Below, piece after piece: positions 8,195 to 16,170 of a DNA stretch of 64,000 nt. The DNA comes from Actinomycetes bacterium (GTDB taxonomy: Bacteria; Actinomycetota; Acidimicrobiia; IMCC26256; PALSA-610). How positions within the stretch are numbered: position 1 is the stretch's first letter; the number at the start of each line of letters is the position of its first letter. The stretch lies in contig JANYBW010000033.1 of NCBI GenBank assembly GCA_025360585.1, forward strand, positions 1 to 64,000. The letters run 5' to 3'. A model generated the notes under the pieces. The model had not been told where the DNA came from. It did not search any database and was given only the letters and a program-made list of their open reading frames with translations. Both the position numbers and the translations under genes were made by a program.

Positions 8195-8764
8195 ATGAGT
8201 GATTCGAACGACCGAAATCTGGGATCCGGTGCACAGAATCTTATGGGCGGTGCGAACCCCCAGATGCTGAAGACTGTTGGTCTCCTGCTCGTTGCGCTGA
8301 TCATCGGCGCAGTGATGCTCAACGTGGTTGATGATGGTGGCACTAAGGCTGCGAAGGCGACCAAGCCCACAACGACGGTGCCGAAGAAAAAACCAAATGG
8401 TGGTACCGAACCGACTACCTCCACGGCGGCCAAGCCCATCGGCCCGATTACCGCGCCCGCGAAATTGCAGGTGATGGTGCTGAATGGCAGCGGCGTGAGT
8501 GGGGTTGCCGCCAGCGAATCGACCGGTATCAAAAAGAGTGGCTACACCAGCCAACAGAAAGCCGACACGTTGGCCACGACACGCAAAGGCAACGCGGTGC
8601 AATGCAAAGCCGGTCTTGAACGAGAAGCGAAAGCGTTAGCGAAGCAAGTCGCCAATGGATTTGTGGTCGAGACCTTTCCGGCAACCTTGCCGGCGTTGAA
8701 AACAGCAGGCGCAAAGATTTCTCCGACGGTGCAGTGTCTCATCATTATCGGCACCAAAAAATAA
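8195..8764 (+). CDS. LytR C-terminal domain protein (membrane-anchored)
   Basis: The protein has 189 residues. After a short cytoplasmic N-terminus, one membrane segment lies at about residues 28-45 (VGLLLVALIIGAVMLNVV). A Thr/Lys/Pro-rich linker follows, then a LytR_C domain from about residue 88 (LQVMVLNGSGVSGVA). This domain occurs alone or behind LytR-CpsA-Psr phosphotransferases, which attach polymers to peptidoglycan; no catalytic LCP domain is present here. It likely acts at the outer face of the membrane in cell-wall assembly (inference). Its end overlaps the next gene by 31 nt. Confidence 0.82.
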   Translation: MSDSNDRNLGSGAQNLMGGANPQMLKTVGLLLVALIIGAVMLNVVDDGGTKAAKATKPTTTVPKKKPNGGTEPTTSTAAKPIGPITAPAKLQVMVLNGSGVSGVAASESTGIKKSGYTSQQKADTLATTRKGNAVQCKAGLEREAKALAKQVANGFVVETFPATLPALKTAGAKISPTVQCLIIIGTKK

Positions 8765-9771
8765 CCTTCGGCGCGCTCGCCGCGTTGTGCCTATCGATTG
8801 GCGCGGGTGCCTGTAGCTCGGAGAGTGGTGCTCCAAAACCCGGCGCGGCCGTCGTCTTAGTTGCCAACGCGAAAGACCCGTCGGAATTCGCGACGGATCG
8901 TCACGGACGCATTTTGTATGCCGAACGCCAAACCGGAAACGTGCGCAGAATCGATGTCCAGGACCACCTCGAACCGACGCCCGTCGCATCAGTTGACACA
9001 ACGAGTGAAGGCCAGCGCGGTCTACTGGGGCTCGCTATTGATGCTCAGGATCAAATCTTTGTGGCCTACACCGAACGCGGCGGAGATCGGCGGCTGACCG
9101 TCTCGAAGATTCTCGGTCGGGTCGAGCAAGTCGTGTGGCGGGGTCCGAAATCCGAAGACCTTGCCAACGGCGGCCACCTCGCGTTTCGCCAATCCAACTC
9201 GTCCAAATCCGGCAAGAACAAACCCACCAATAGCAAACGCACCAGAGGCGAGCCCAACAAATCCAACCCCGACCAGTTGCTGATCGGCATCGGCGAACTT
9301 GCAGGCAAACATCTCGACGTGCAACTTGGTGCGCCACCGAAGGGTTTGACCTCCGGGAGAATGCTGGAGCTCGATCCCGCGGGTCCGGCGAGGCAAACAC
9401 CCCAGGTGCTCTCAACGGGTTGGCACAATCCGTTCGCATTCTTTGTGCGGGCCGACGGCGCGGTGATCGTCGCCGATAACGCGCCCGATGGAGTTCCCGA
9501 ACGTCTTGCTCGTGCTGACTCGGCTCCAACGCCGGAAGTGCAAGTGTCGTTCGACAAGGAACGGATCCCGACGGCAATTGCCGAATGGCGAGGGAGGTTG
9601 GTCACGTGTCAACTCACGGATTCAACCTTGCGGCGCCAAAACGCCGAGACCCATCAGTTCAGTGATCTCGTCATCAAGTCGCCGTGTAATCGGACGGTAA
9701 TCGAGGCCAAAAACCGTCTGGTGTTTGCGACGGATACCACGATCTACACGATGTTTTGTTGCCTCAAGTAG
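8734..9771 (+). CDS. Glucose/sorbosone-dehydrogenase-like beta-propeller lipoprotein
   Basis: A 345-residue exported protein. The N-terminus (FGALAALCLSIGAGACSS) is a signal peptide ending in a weak lipobox, A-G-A-C. The rest has features of the PQQ-type glucose/sorbosone dehydrogenase propeller: RGLLGLAIDAQDQIFVAYT, NGGHLAF, GWHNPFAFFV and ADNAPDG. A Lys/Ser/Asn-rich insertion near residues 150-175 (SNSSKSGKNKP) looks like a flexible loop. The protein is shorter than well-studied members, and the catalytic His-Arg pair cannot be placed with confidence, so substrate and PQQ use are uncertain. The start is a GTG inside the previous gene. The 3' end overlaps the convergent M20 gene by 28 nt. 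Confidence 0.68.
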   Translation: MSHHYRHQKITFGALAALCLSIGAGACSSESGAPKPGAAVVLVANAKDPSEFATDRHGRILYAERQTGNVRRIDVQDHLEPTPVASVDTTSEGQRGLLGLAIDAQDQIFVAYTERGGDRRLTVSKILGRVEQVVWRGPKSEDLANGGHLAFRQSNSSKSGKNKPTNSKRTRGEPNKSNPDQLLIGIGELAGKHLDVQLGAPPKGLTSGRMLELDPAGPARQTPQVLSTGWHNPFAFFVRADGAVIVADNAPDGVPERLARADSAPTPEVQVSFDKERIPTAIAEWRGRLVTCQLTDSTLRRQNAETHQFSDLVIKSPCNRTVIEAKNRLVFATDTTIYTMFCCLK

Positions 9772-10910
9772 CCGCCGCGTTGCAACAAACGCTCGCGAGT
9801 CACTCCGGTTGCCGCACTGATCGCAGTCATTGCCATTCCCAACGCTCCGTTGCGCACCGCGCGATCGGCAGAAGCGTTAATGCACGCGGCCGCGAACTCC
9901 GGTTGATGATTCACGGCGCCGCCAGTTTCGATTGCAATCGTTGGATGAATCGATGGCATCGCCAACGAAACGTTGCCCATGTCGGTGGAGAATGTGATAT
10001 CACCGTCGTAGATCAACCCAAATGATTCGGCGTGTTCGCGGTACAACGCAACCAACTCTTCGTCGTGATCCATGTGCGTGTACGTGGGGCATTCATCGTG
10101 AAACATCACCGTTGCGCCGGTGGCCAATGCGCCAGCTTCAAAACAACGTTCCACTCTTGGGCGCAACGCAATGAGTTCGTCAACGGTTCGAGCCCGGACC
10201 ATCCAGTCGGCGACGGTATGCGCAGGAATGATGTTCGCGGCGTCGCCACCCTTTAACACGATGCCGTGCACTTGATCGGTCGGCGAAAGATGTTGACGCA
10301 GCAAACCGATCGCAACTTGCGCGATGGTGAGTGCATCGGCAGCGTTGACCCCGAGTTGTGGCGCCGCGGCCGCGTGTGATTCGTGGCCTTCGCAGCGAAC
10401 TTCGAAATGGCTCACGGCACTGACCCTTGGCTTCAGCGCGTTCACAGGCGCGGGGTGCACCATCATCGAAGCGTGAACGCCGTCGAATACACCACGGTCG
10501 AGCATATGAATTTTGCCGCCGCCGCCTTCTTCGGCGGGCGTGCCCATGATCGAAACTGTGATGCCGAGATCATCCGCGATGGGCGCCAAGATCAAGCCGG
10601 CGCCAACAGCCGCGGCCGCGATGATGTTGTGTCCGCACGCGTGGCCTACGTATGGCAGCGCATCGTATTCCGCACAAATGGAAAGGTGCAGCGGTCCGCG
10701 GCCTGCCCGGGCAACGAACGCAGTTTCAAGATCGGCGACACCGAAATCGACGGCAATGCCTGCGTCGCTCAGCAAACCAGCAGTCCAAGCGCTGGATTGT
10801 GTTTCTTGGTATTTTAATTCCGGATGCGCGTGGATCCGATGTGACAACGCGACCAGTGAGGGTGTTGCTTGGTCCAAAATCCCAGTCACATGGTTCGTAA
10901 AAGCACTCAT
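9744..10910 (-). CDS. M20-family amidohydrolase / metallopeptidase
   Basis: A zinc-dependent hydrolase of about 388 residues. The catalytic-domain motifs are AEYDALPYVGHACGHN, which holds a metal-binding Asp or Glu and the C-G-H, GTPAEEGGGGK with the general-base Glu-Glu, and a late ETGGAVNHQPEFA. The middle HFEVRCEGHESHAAAAPQ strand is the dimerisation domain. The pattern matches the PM20D2 / AbgB-like amidohydrolases, which split acyl-amino-acid or aminobenzoyl-glutamate-type amides, rather than ArgE or DapE. The ATG at 10910 is chosen; a TTG lies 6 nt upstream. It appears to be a single-gene unit, divergent from glycerate kinase. Confidence 0.87.
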   Translation of the reverse strand: MSAFTNHVTGILDQATPSLVALSHRIHAHPELKYQETQSSAWTAGLLSDAGIAVDFGVADLETAFVARAGRGPLHLSICAEYDALPYVGHACGHNIIAAAAVGAGLILAPIADDLGITVSIMGTPAEEGGGGKIHMLDRGVFDGVHASMMVHPAPVNALKPRVSAVSHFEVRCEGHESHAAAAPQLGVNAADALTIAQVAIGLLRQHLSPTDQVHGIVLKGGDAANIIPAHTVADWMVRARTVDELIALRPRVERCFEAGALATGATVMFHDECPTYTHMDHDEELVALYREHAESFGLIYDGDITFSTDMGNVSLAMPSIHPTIAIETGGAVNHQPEFAAACINASADRAVRNGALGMAMTAISAATGVTRERLLQRGGYLRQQNIV

Positions 10911-10956
10911 TGCCAACGAACTCTAGAGCGGCACTGCTCTCGTTAGCATCACGGTC

Positions 10957-11988
10957 GTGGTGCGAGTGCTGATCTGCCCAGACAAATTTCGCGGGTCGCT
11001 CACGGGTATTCAAGCTGCGCAAGCCATCGAACGCGGGCTGAAGCGCGTGATCGCGGCGGCGGATTGCACGGTGTTGCCGCTCGCCGACGGCGGAGAGGGA
11101 ACGCTCGATGCACTGGTTTCTTGCCTTGGCGGATCACTGCGGACCGAAACTGTGACTGGCCCATCGGGGAATCAAGTCGCGGCGCAATGGGCGATGTTGC
11201 AACGCGGCACTGCCATCGTCGAAATGGCCAAGGCGAGCGGCCATGCGCTCATCCAGGGTGAGCGCGATGCGTTGCATGCGACGAGTCGCGGAACCGGAGA
11301 GCTTATTGCTGCCGCGATTCGCAGTGGCTGTACGAAAATTATTGTTGGAGTCGGTGGGAGTGCCACAACCGATGGTGGGCTGCCCGCGCTCGATGCGCTG
11401 CGCTGGACGCTGCGCGGTATTGATGTGAATGTCGCGTGCGATGTCACGACCACCTTTATCGATGCGGCCGAAATATTTGCGCCACAAAAAGGTGCGACTC
11501 CGGCACAAGTGTCATTGCTGACTCGCCGTTTGGCCACGCTTGCGCAGATATATCAAGAACGCACCGGAATCGATGTGCGCGCGATTCCAGGATCGGGCGC
11601 GGCTGGCGGCCTCGCGGGTGGCCTCGCCGCGATTGGCGCGCGCATCGAACCGGGTTTTGATGTGATCGCCACTGCGGTCGGATTCGACGACGCGCTTGCG
11701 GACGATTGCGATTGGCTGATCACCGGCGAAGGCAAACTTGATGCGTCAAGTCTCGACGGCAAAGTTGTCGGCGGTGCGCTCGAAGCCGCAGCCGCCAATG
11801 GAATTCAACATCGGGCCGTGATCTGTGGCGTCGCCGATCCGGAAATCGAACAGCGTTTGGTCGCTGATGGTGTGCTCGTACTGACGACGGCGCAACGGGC
11901 TTGGGATCTCGAAGATTCGTTGGCACGGGCAGAATTATTGTGCGAAGAAGCTGCGGTCGAAGCCGCGAATTATTTCGCTACGCGGTGA
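10957..11988 (+). CDS. glxK: Glycerate kinase
   Basis: A 343-residue type-I glycerate kinase (TIGR00045 type), which phosphorylates D-glycerate to phosphoglycerate. Visible motifs are ICPDKFRGSLTG at the N-terminus, LPLADGGEGTLDALV, VGVGGSATTDGG (nucleotide/substrate loop), PGSGAAGGLAGGL and DWLITGEGKLD. All are intact. The start is a GTG at 10957, with a second GTG at 10960. The gene faces gpgS, whose enzyme uses 3-phosphoglycerate; the two are convergent and overlap by 11 nt. This places the kinase close to glucosylglycerate metabolism, though a role in photorespiration-like or serine-cycle glycerate salvage is equally possible. Confidence 0.92.
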   Translation: MVRVLICPDKFRGSLTGIQAAQAIERGLKRVIAAADCTVLPLADGGEGTLDALVSCLGGSLRTETVTGPSGNQVAAQWAMLQRGTAIVEMAKASGHALIQGERDALHATSRGTGELIAAAIRSGCTKIIVGVGGSATTDGGLPALDALRWTLRGIDVNVACDVTTTFIDAAEIFAPQKGATPAQVSLLTRRLATLAQIYQERTGIDVRAIPGSGAAGGLAGGLAAIGARIEPGFDVIATAVGFDDALADDCDWLITGEGKLDASSLDGKVVGGALEAAAANGIQHRAVICGVADPEIEQRLVADGVLVLTTAQRAWDLEDSLARAELLCEEAAVEAANYFATR

Positions 11989-12883
11989 GTTCGCGCCCGA
12001 ATTTGGTGCCGTAACCCGGGATGGAAATCATCGGTGGTCGTTCCGAAACGGCAACGTCAGCGCGAATCAATTCTGCGGTGTCGTCGAATCGCAACAGTTC
12101 CGCGGATTCGGAGTCGAAACGCTCGAGTCCGGCCCGCCGTAGCGCGGTGATCAAGATCGCGAGTGCAGGTGCTCCCAGTTCAGTGATCGGGCGATTGCGG
12201 TGCACGCGTACGCCGAGATCGGCTTGCGCGATGGCGGCGCGACCAAACCGCGCGCAGAGATCCACGAGCAGGCCAAACTCAACGCCCCACCCTTGTACAA
12301 ACGGAATGGTTTCGAGCGCGTCGCGGCGGCCGGCATACTCGCCCGAGAGCGGCTGCACAATGTCGGCGAGATCTGGAAACAGATGAGATAACAGCGGGCG
12401 GGCCATGAGCTCGGTGACTCGTCCGCCGCCGGTGGGCTCGCCGTGTAGTGGGCGGCGATAAAACGCCTTGGTGAATTTGGTGCTTGGATCTTGCAGCAGT
12501 GGCGCGACCAATCGGGTGACGAAGTGTGAACCGAAATTGCGGATATCGGCATCGACCCAGCAGATGATGTCGCCCTCGCACGCGTAGAGCGATTTCCATA
12601 ACGCGTTGCCCTTGCCGCGCCCTGAACCTTGCGACGCCAGAATCGATGCTTCGCTCACCACGCGTGCACCTTCATCGCGCGCAGCAGCCGCAGTTGCGTC
12701 GGTCGAGCCGTCGTCGATCACCACGATCTCACTGACGAACGGAACAGTCTCCATCAGCTCACGGCGGATGGTGCCCACGATATGGCCCACGGTGGCCTCT
12801 TCGTTGCGAGCGGGCAAGCACACCGAAATCGACATTCCAGAGGCTAAGCGTGCCTCAAGGAGGTCGAAGTGCGCAGCGGCCAT
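11978..12883 (-). CDS. gpgS: Glucosyl-3-phosphoglycerate synthase
   Basis: A 301-residue family-81 glycosyltransferase with a GT-A fold. It transfers glucose from a nucleotide sugar to 3-phosphoglycerate, the first step to glucosylglycerate and, in mycobacteria, methylglucose lipopolysaccharide. Seen here are VCLPARNEEATVGHIV, IDDGSTDATAA, the metal-binding D-A-D in ICWVDADIRNF, GRGKGNALWKS, and PLSGEYAGRR with the acceptor-binding loop EFGLLVDLCARFG. The C-terminal tail ending in GYGTKFGRE is short. galU at 47 kb could supply UDP-glucose. No phosphatase (gpgP) is adjacent. The ATG at 12883 gives a normal N-terminus. Confidence 0.93.
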   Translation of the reverse strand: MAAAHFDLLEARLASGMSISVCLPARNEEATVGHIVGTIRRELMETVPFVSEIVVIDDGSTDATAAAARDEGARVVSEASILASQGSGRGKGNALWKSLYACEGDIICWVDADIRNFGSHFVTRLVAPLLQDPSTKFTKAFYRRPLHGEPTGGGRVTELMARPLLSHLFPDLADIVQPLSGEYAGRRDALETIPFVQGWGVEFGLLVDLCARFGRAAIAQADLGVRVHRNRPITELGAPALAILITALRRAGLERFDSESAELLRFDDTAELIRADVAVSERPPMISIPGYGTKFGRELTA

Positions 12884-12991
12884 ACTGGCGACGCTAACCG
12901 CGACCGCTACCCAATATTGCGTCTCAGCAGAATCGCTTCGCCGCCAGATTCATCGCTTTGGTATCCTGGGCTTGCAATTACCAGTAACACG
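12884..12991. other. Leader region upstream of the SAM riboswitch
   Basis: About 100 nt between the divergent gpgS start and the riboswitch. It must hold the promoter for the riboswitch transcript. A TATCCT hexamer at 12962-12967 could be a -10 element about 20-30 nt before the aptamer. No convincing -35 is seen, and nothing else stands out. Confidence 0.35.
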
Positions 12992-13118
12992 CGCTCATCC
13001 AGAGCGGCTGAGGGACAGGCCCTTTGACGCCGCGGCAACCAGCTTCACGCCCGACGGTTGGCTCCACCAACCGTCATATAGGGGGAAGCCAGGTGCCAAT
13101 GCCTGATCGATGAGAGAG
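12992..13118 (+). promoter_or_regulatory. SAM-I (S-box) riboswitch
   Basis: The conserved core is readable. P1 is formed by CTCATC (12994-12999) pairing with GATGAG (13109-13114). The sequence AGAGCGGCTGAGGGACAGG follows, then CCGCGGCAACC, a variable P3/P4 hairpin (ACGGTTGG...CCAACCGT) and GGTGCCAATGCC before closing P1. These are the hallmark positions of the S-adenosylmethionine riboswitch. Downstream, GCGCTC/GAGCGC (13142-13159) forms a hairpin just ahead of the AGAGG ribosome site. This suggests control of translation start, with SAM binding turning the operon off. The regulated genes are the threonine-synthase-like enzyme and the sulfur carrier. Confidence 0.92.
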
Positions 13119-13183
13119 CCAACAGCGGAACCCCGCTTGCGGCGCTCGACGGAGAGCGCAACGAGACGAGAGGAATAACTGTT

Positions 13184-14419
13184 ATGGCATACGTGCAAGG
13201 TCTTCGCTGTCGCGAGTGCGGCCACGAATATGAGATCGCTCCGATTTACACCTGTGAATGGTGTTTCGGTCCGGTGGAAGTGGTGTACGACTACGACGCG
13301 ATCAGGGCCAATATTTCTCGGGAAAAGATTGCCGCAGGCCCCGAAAATATCTGGCGCTATGGCGATCTACTCCCAGTAGAAAGCGCCGAAGCGATCAACC
13401 TGGGTGCCGGGTACACGCCGCTCGTGCGCTGCGATCGGCTTGCGGAAGCGCTTGGCCTGGGCGAACTCTGGATCAAAAACGACACGCTCAATCCCACCAA
13501 CTCGTTCAAAGACCGCGTGGTTGCAGTGGCGTTGAGTAAAGCGCTGGAGTTTGGTTTCAAGACGGTGGCTTGTGCCTCGACGGGCAACCTCGCCAATTCG
13601 GTTGCCGCCCACGCGGCCCGAGCTGGCCTGAACAGTTACGTGTTTGTGCCGAGTGATCTCGAAGCCGGCAAGATCGTGACGACTTCGGTCTACGGCGGCA
13701 ACGTGGTTGCAGTCAATGGCAACTACGACGACGTGAACCGGCTCTGCGCGGAGCTCGCGGGCACATATCCCTGGGCCTTCGTCAACGTGAATGTCCGTCC
13801 GTTTTATGCGGAAGGCTCCAAGACCTTGGCGTATGAGACTGCCGAGCAACTCGGCTGGCAAACGCCGGATCATGTTGTGGTGCCCATCGCGAGTGGTTCA
13901 CTGCTCACCAAAATCGACAAAGGATTTGCCGAGCTCTACAAAGTTGGTCTGCTCGACGAAGAACCGGTCGTTCGAGTCAGCGGCGCACAGGCGCTTGGAT
14001 GCTCACCGGTTGCTGAGGCCTATCTCACCAACAGCGACACAATTAAGCCAGTAAAACCAAAGACGATCGCGAAATCGCTCGCGATCGGTAACCCTGCCGA
14101 CGGCTATTTCGCGCTCGACGTTGTGCGCCGCACCAACGGTGCAATGTGCGCAGTCACCGATGATGAAATCGTCGAAGGTATTCGCCTACTCGCCCGCACC
14201 GAAGGCATCTTTGCCGAGACCGCGGGCGGCGTCACGATCGCCACGCTGGCGAAGCTCGCGCAGCAGGGTGTCGTTCGCCAAGACGAGCGCGTCGTCGCCT
14301 ACATCACTGGTCATGGCCTGAAGACTCTGGACGCTGTCGAAGGCGTCGTTGGGCCGACCGCAACAATTTCTCCCAACTTGGAAGCATTCCAAGCTGCGTT
14401 CAATATCGAGGAGCAGTAA
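13184..14419 (+). CDS. metM: Threonine-synthase-family PLP enzyme, probable MetM (homocysteine synthase)
   Basis: A fold-type II PLP enzyme of 411 residues. An N-terminal zinc-ribbon-like knuckle (CRECG ... CEWC) precedes the catalytic core. The PLP lysine lies in NPTNSFKDR, followed by ASTGNLANSVAAHAARAGL and the phosphate-binding PIASGSLL. By sequence it is a threonine synthase relative, which would act on O-phosphohomoserine. The SAM-I riboswitch ahead of it and the sulfur-carrier gene fused to its stop (TAATG) argue for methionine synthesis instead. The described actinobacterial MetM/MetO route makes homocysteine from O-phosphohomoserine and a thiocarboxylated carrier. A plain ThrC under SAM control is the alternative. 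Confidence 0.85.
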   Translation: MAYVQGLRCRECGHEYEIAPIYTCEWCFGPVEVVYDYDAIRANISREKIAAGPENIWRYGDLLPVESAEAINLGAGYTPLVRCDRLAEALGLGELWIKNDTLNPTNSFKDRVVAVALSKALEFGFKTVACASTGNLANSVAAHAARAGLNSYVFVPSDLEAGKIVTTSVYGGNVVAVNGNYDDVNRLCAELAGTYPWAFVNVNVRPFYAEGSKTLAYETAEQLGWQTPDHVVVPIASGSLLTKIDKGFAELYKVGLLDEEPVVRVSGAQALGCSPVAEAYLTNSDTIKPVKPKTIAKSLAIGNPADGYFALDVVRRTNGAMCAVTDDEIVEGIRLLARTEGIFAETAGGVTIATLAKLAQQGVVRQDERVVAYITGHGLKTLDAVEGVVGPTATISPNLEAFQAAFNIEEQ

Positions 14420-14697
14420 TGGCAGTCACCGTTCGTATCCCCACGCAACTTCGCAACCTTTCGGGCAATGCCGCCGAGGTCCAACTCGAAGGCGCGACGA
14501 TCCAGGATGTACTGCAGAACCTCAACGTTGCGCACCCCGGTTTCGGTGAGCGGCTTTTCGACGACACCGGTGCGCTGCGGCGGTTCGTGAATGTGTTTCT
14601 TGCAGAAGAAGACATCCGATTTTTAGACGGCGTGAATACGGCAGTCACCGCCGGCCAAGTGCTCAGCATCGTTCCTGCGGTCGCTGGCGGCTGCTAA
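14419..14697 (+). CDS. metO: MoaD/ThiS-type sulfur-carrier protein ending in Gly-Gly-Cys (probable MetO)
   Basis: A 92-residue ubiquitin-like beta-grasp protein (VTVRIPTQLRNLSG, GATIQDVLQNL, RRFVNVFLAEEDIRFLDG, VLSIVPAVAGGC). It closely resembles mycobacterial CysO, which ends in AVAGG. Here one extra residue, Cys92, follows the Gly-Gly. The codons GGC GGC TGC TAA are unambiguous. A C-terminal residue after Gly-Gly must normally be removed before the carrier can be adenylated and thiocarboxylated. No JAMM/Mec-type peptidase or MoeB-type activating enzyme is visible in the window. The 1-nt overlap with the PLP enzyme gene indicates coupled translation under the SAM riboswitch. Confidence 0.88.
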   Translation: MAVTVRIPTQLRNLSGNAAEVQLEGATIQDVLQNLNVAHPGFGERLFDDTGALRRFVNVFLAEEDIRFLDGVNTAVTAGQVLSIVPAVAGGC

Positions 14698-14777
14698 CGG
14701 GTGAATTCGTCGGTCGGCGCTGCCCGCAGCCCGCTCCGCAACCCTTCGGGACGCACCCTTTTGGCCGATGAAATGGG

Positions 14778-15437
14778 GTGCAGCCAGGAACCGAGCATCG
14801 TGTCGCGCATGAGCTCCTTGCCGATGCGTTCGCGCATCAGTACCGCTACGAATCATCGGGCCGGGCCTTCAGTGCACAATGCCGATTCCGCGATGAACAA
14901 GGCGAAGCCGACGCCACGATCGCTATGACCAGTGCGTACGACGCACAAGCGGTGACGGCGCTCGGGGTCAGTACGCCTCGGTTCGAGTGGCTGATGCAAG
15001 ATCTGCGATCGATCGCGCGAACGCTATGGGGCCACGACTTCGAAGCAAACGAAGGTCGCTTCGCGAAGTTGTTCGATGATTCGCCGCACCCGATGGGACC
15101 GCGCATTACCTTGGTGAACGATCCGCACGAAGCAACCTTTCGTGTCCGTCAGCACCGCATCACCTACGCGACCCGTCGTGAGGGCGAGCTGCGACACACC
15201 GTGCGGATCGACCGGTGGCATATGCGCCCCGATGGTCGTTGGCTTCCCGCGCAATTCGTAGCGGAAATTTTCGATGATGCGATCGCGCGGCCCTTAATGA
15301 GCGAGCGCTACTGGGATCTGTTTTGGCCCGTTGGCGGTGAGCTCGTGCCGCAGATGCGCCGGGTCGATTTCACCGACGATCTCGGAATCACCACGAGTCG
15401 CAGCATCAACCTCGCCGAGTGGCAAATCGCGCACTAG
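14778..15437 (+). CDS. Protein of unknown function downstream of metO
   Basis: A frame of 219 residues that I do not recognise. The composition is normal for a soluble protein, rich in Arg, Asp and Trp in the second half (RIDRWHMRPDGRWLP, SERYWDLFWPVGG). There is no signal peptide or membrane segment. The GTG at 14778 is the first possible start; an ATG at 14925 (MTSAYDAQAV) would give 170 residues and is also plausible. It follows metO by 80 nt on the same strand and could belong to the riboswitch operon. No JAMM (E-x-n-H-x-H) or rhodanese motif is seen, so it is not an obvious carrier peptidase or sulfur donor. Confidence 0.6.
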   Translation: MQPGTEHRVAHELLADAFAHQYRYESSGRAFSAQCRFRDEQGEADATIAMTSAYDAQAVTALGVSTPRFEWLMQDLRSIARTLWGHDFEANEGRFAKLFDDSPHPMGPRITLVNDPHEATFRVRQHRITYATRREGELRHTVRIDRWHMRPDGRWLPAQFVAEIFDDAIARPLMSERYWDLFWPVGGELVPQMRRVDFTDDLGITTSRSINLAEWQIAH

Positions 15438-15472
15438 TGCAAGACGAGCATGTTGTATCGGTTACGCAAGGG

Positions 15473-16138
15473 TTACCGCGTCGGAACCGTGACGTAGAGG
15501 TGATCAGCGACTGCGTTGGGAATTGTGTAATCACCGGTATCGCTGCGAATCGCGAAGCCGGAGCTGTCGGACGACAACAGCGTGGCCGATTTTCCGGGTG
15601 TGAGTTCGGCGCGAGATACGAGCGCGATGAACTCGTCGTTGATTTCGATCCGCTCGCTAATGCGAGAAACGGTGAAGCGGCCCTCGGGAGCGTGGGCTAG
15701 TGAAATTTTTGACGGTGCGCTGACGTCGCGCAGCGTTCCTGGAATCGGATTTCCGTGTGGGCACGTTGCGGGATCGCCGAGCAATGCAATGAGTTTTTCT
15801 TCGACATCGTCGGAGATCACGTGCTCCCAACGGTCGGCTTCGCGATGGACCTTTTCCCATTCCAGCCCGATGATGTCGACGAGTAGCCGTTCAGCCAGGC
15901 GATGCCGGCGGACGATTTTCGTAGCGAGCTCACGGCCTTTGATGGTGAGTGAAACGGTACGGTCATCGGCTAATTCCACGAAGCCTTGATCCGCCAAGCG
16001 ACCGACTGTTTCCGATACCGCTGCCGCCGACAAACCGAGCCGCTCGACGAGACGAGCCCGCATGACCCGAGTGCCTTCTTCTTCTATTTCGAGAATGTTC
16101 TCGAGATATTCCTCGGTCGTGTCGTGCATGTCAGCCAT
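15473..16138 (-). CDS. DtxR/IdeR-family metal-dependent repressor
   Basis: A 221-residue metalloregulator. The winged helix at 1-70 reads TTEEYLENILEIEEEG followed by LVERLGLSAAAVSETVGRL, the family's recognition helix. The dimer and metal domain holds HRLAERLLVDIIGLEW and ATCPHGNPIP, with the Cys and His expected in the metal site. The C-terminal part (150-221) looks like the SH3/FeoA-type third domain. It probably binds Fe(II) or Mn(II) and represses uptake genes. It sits just downstream of the FTR1 permease on the same strand, and duplicated palindromes upstream of that permease are its obvious candidate targets. Confidence 0.9.
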   Translation of the reverse strand: MADMHDTTEEYLENILEIEEEGTRVMRARLVERLGLSAAAVSETVGRLADQGFVELADDRTVSLTIKGRELATKIVRRHRLAERLLVDIIGLEWEKVHREADRWEHVISDDVEEKLIALLGDPATCPHGNPIPGTLRDVSAPSKISLAHAPEGRFTVSRISERIEINDEFIALVSRAELTPGKSATLLSSDSSGFAIRSDTGDYTIPNAVADHLYVTVPTR

Positions 16139-16170
16139 GTGATCGCAACTCTAGCGAGGTGTCTTGTTCA

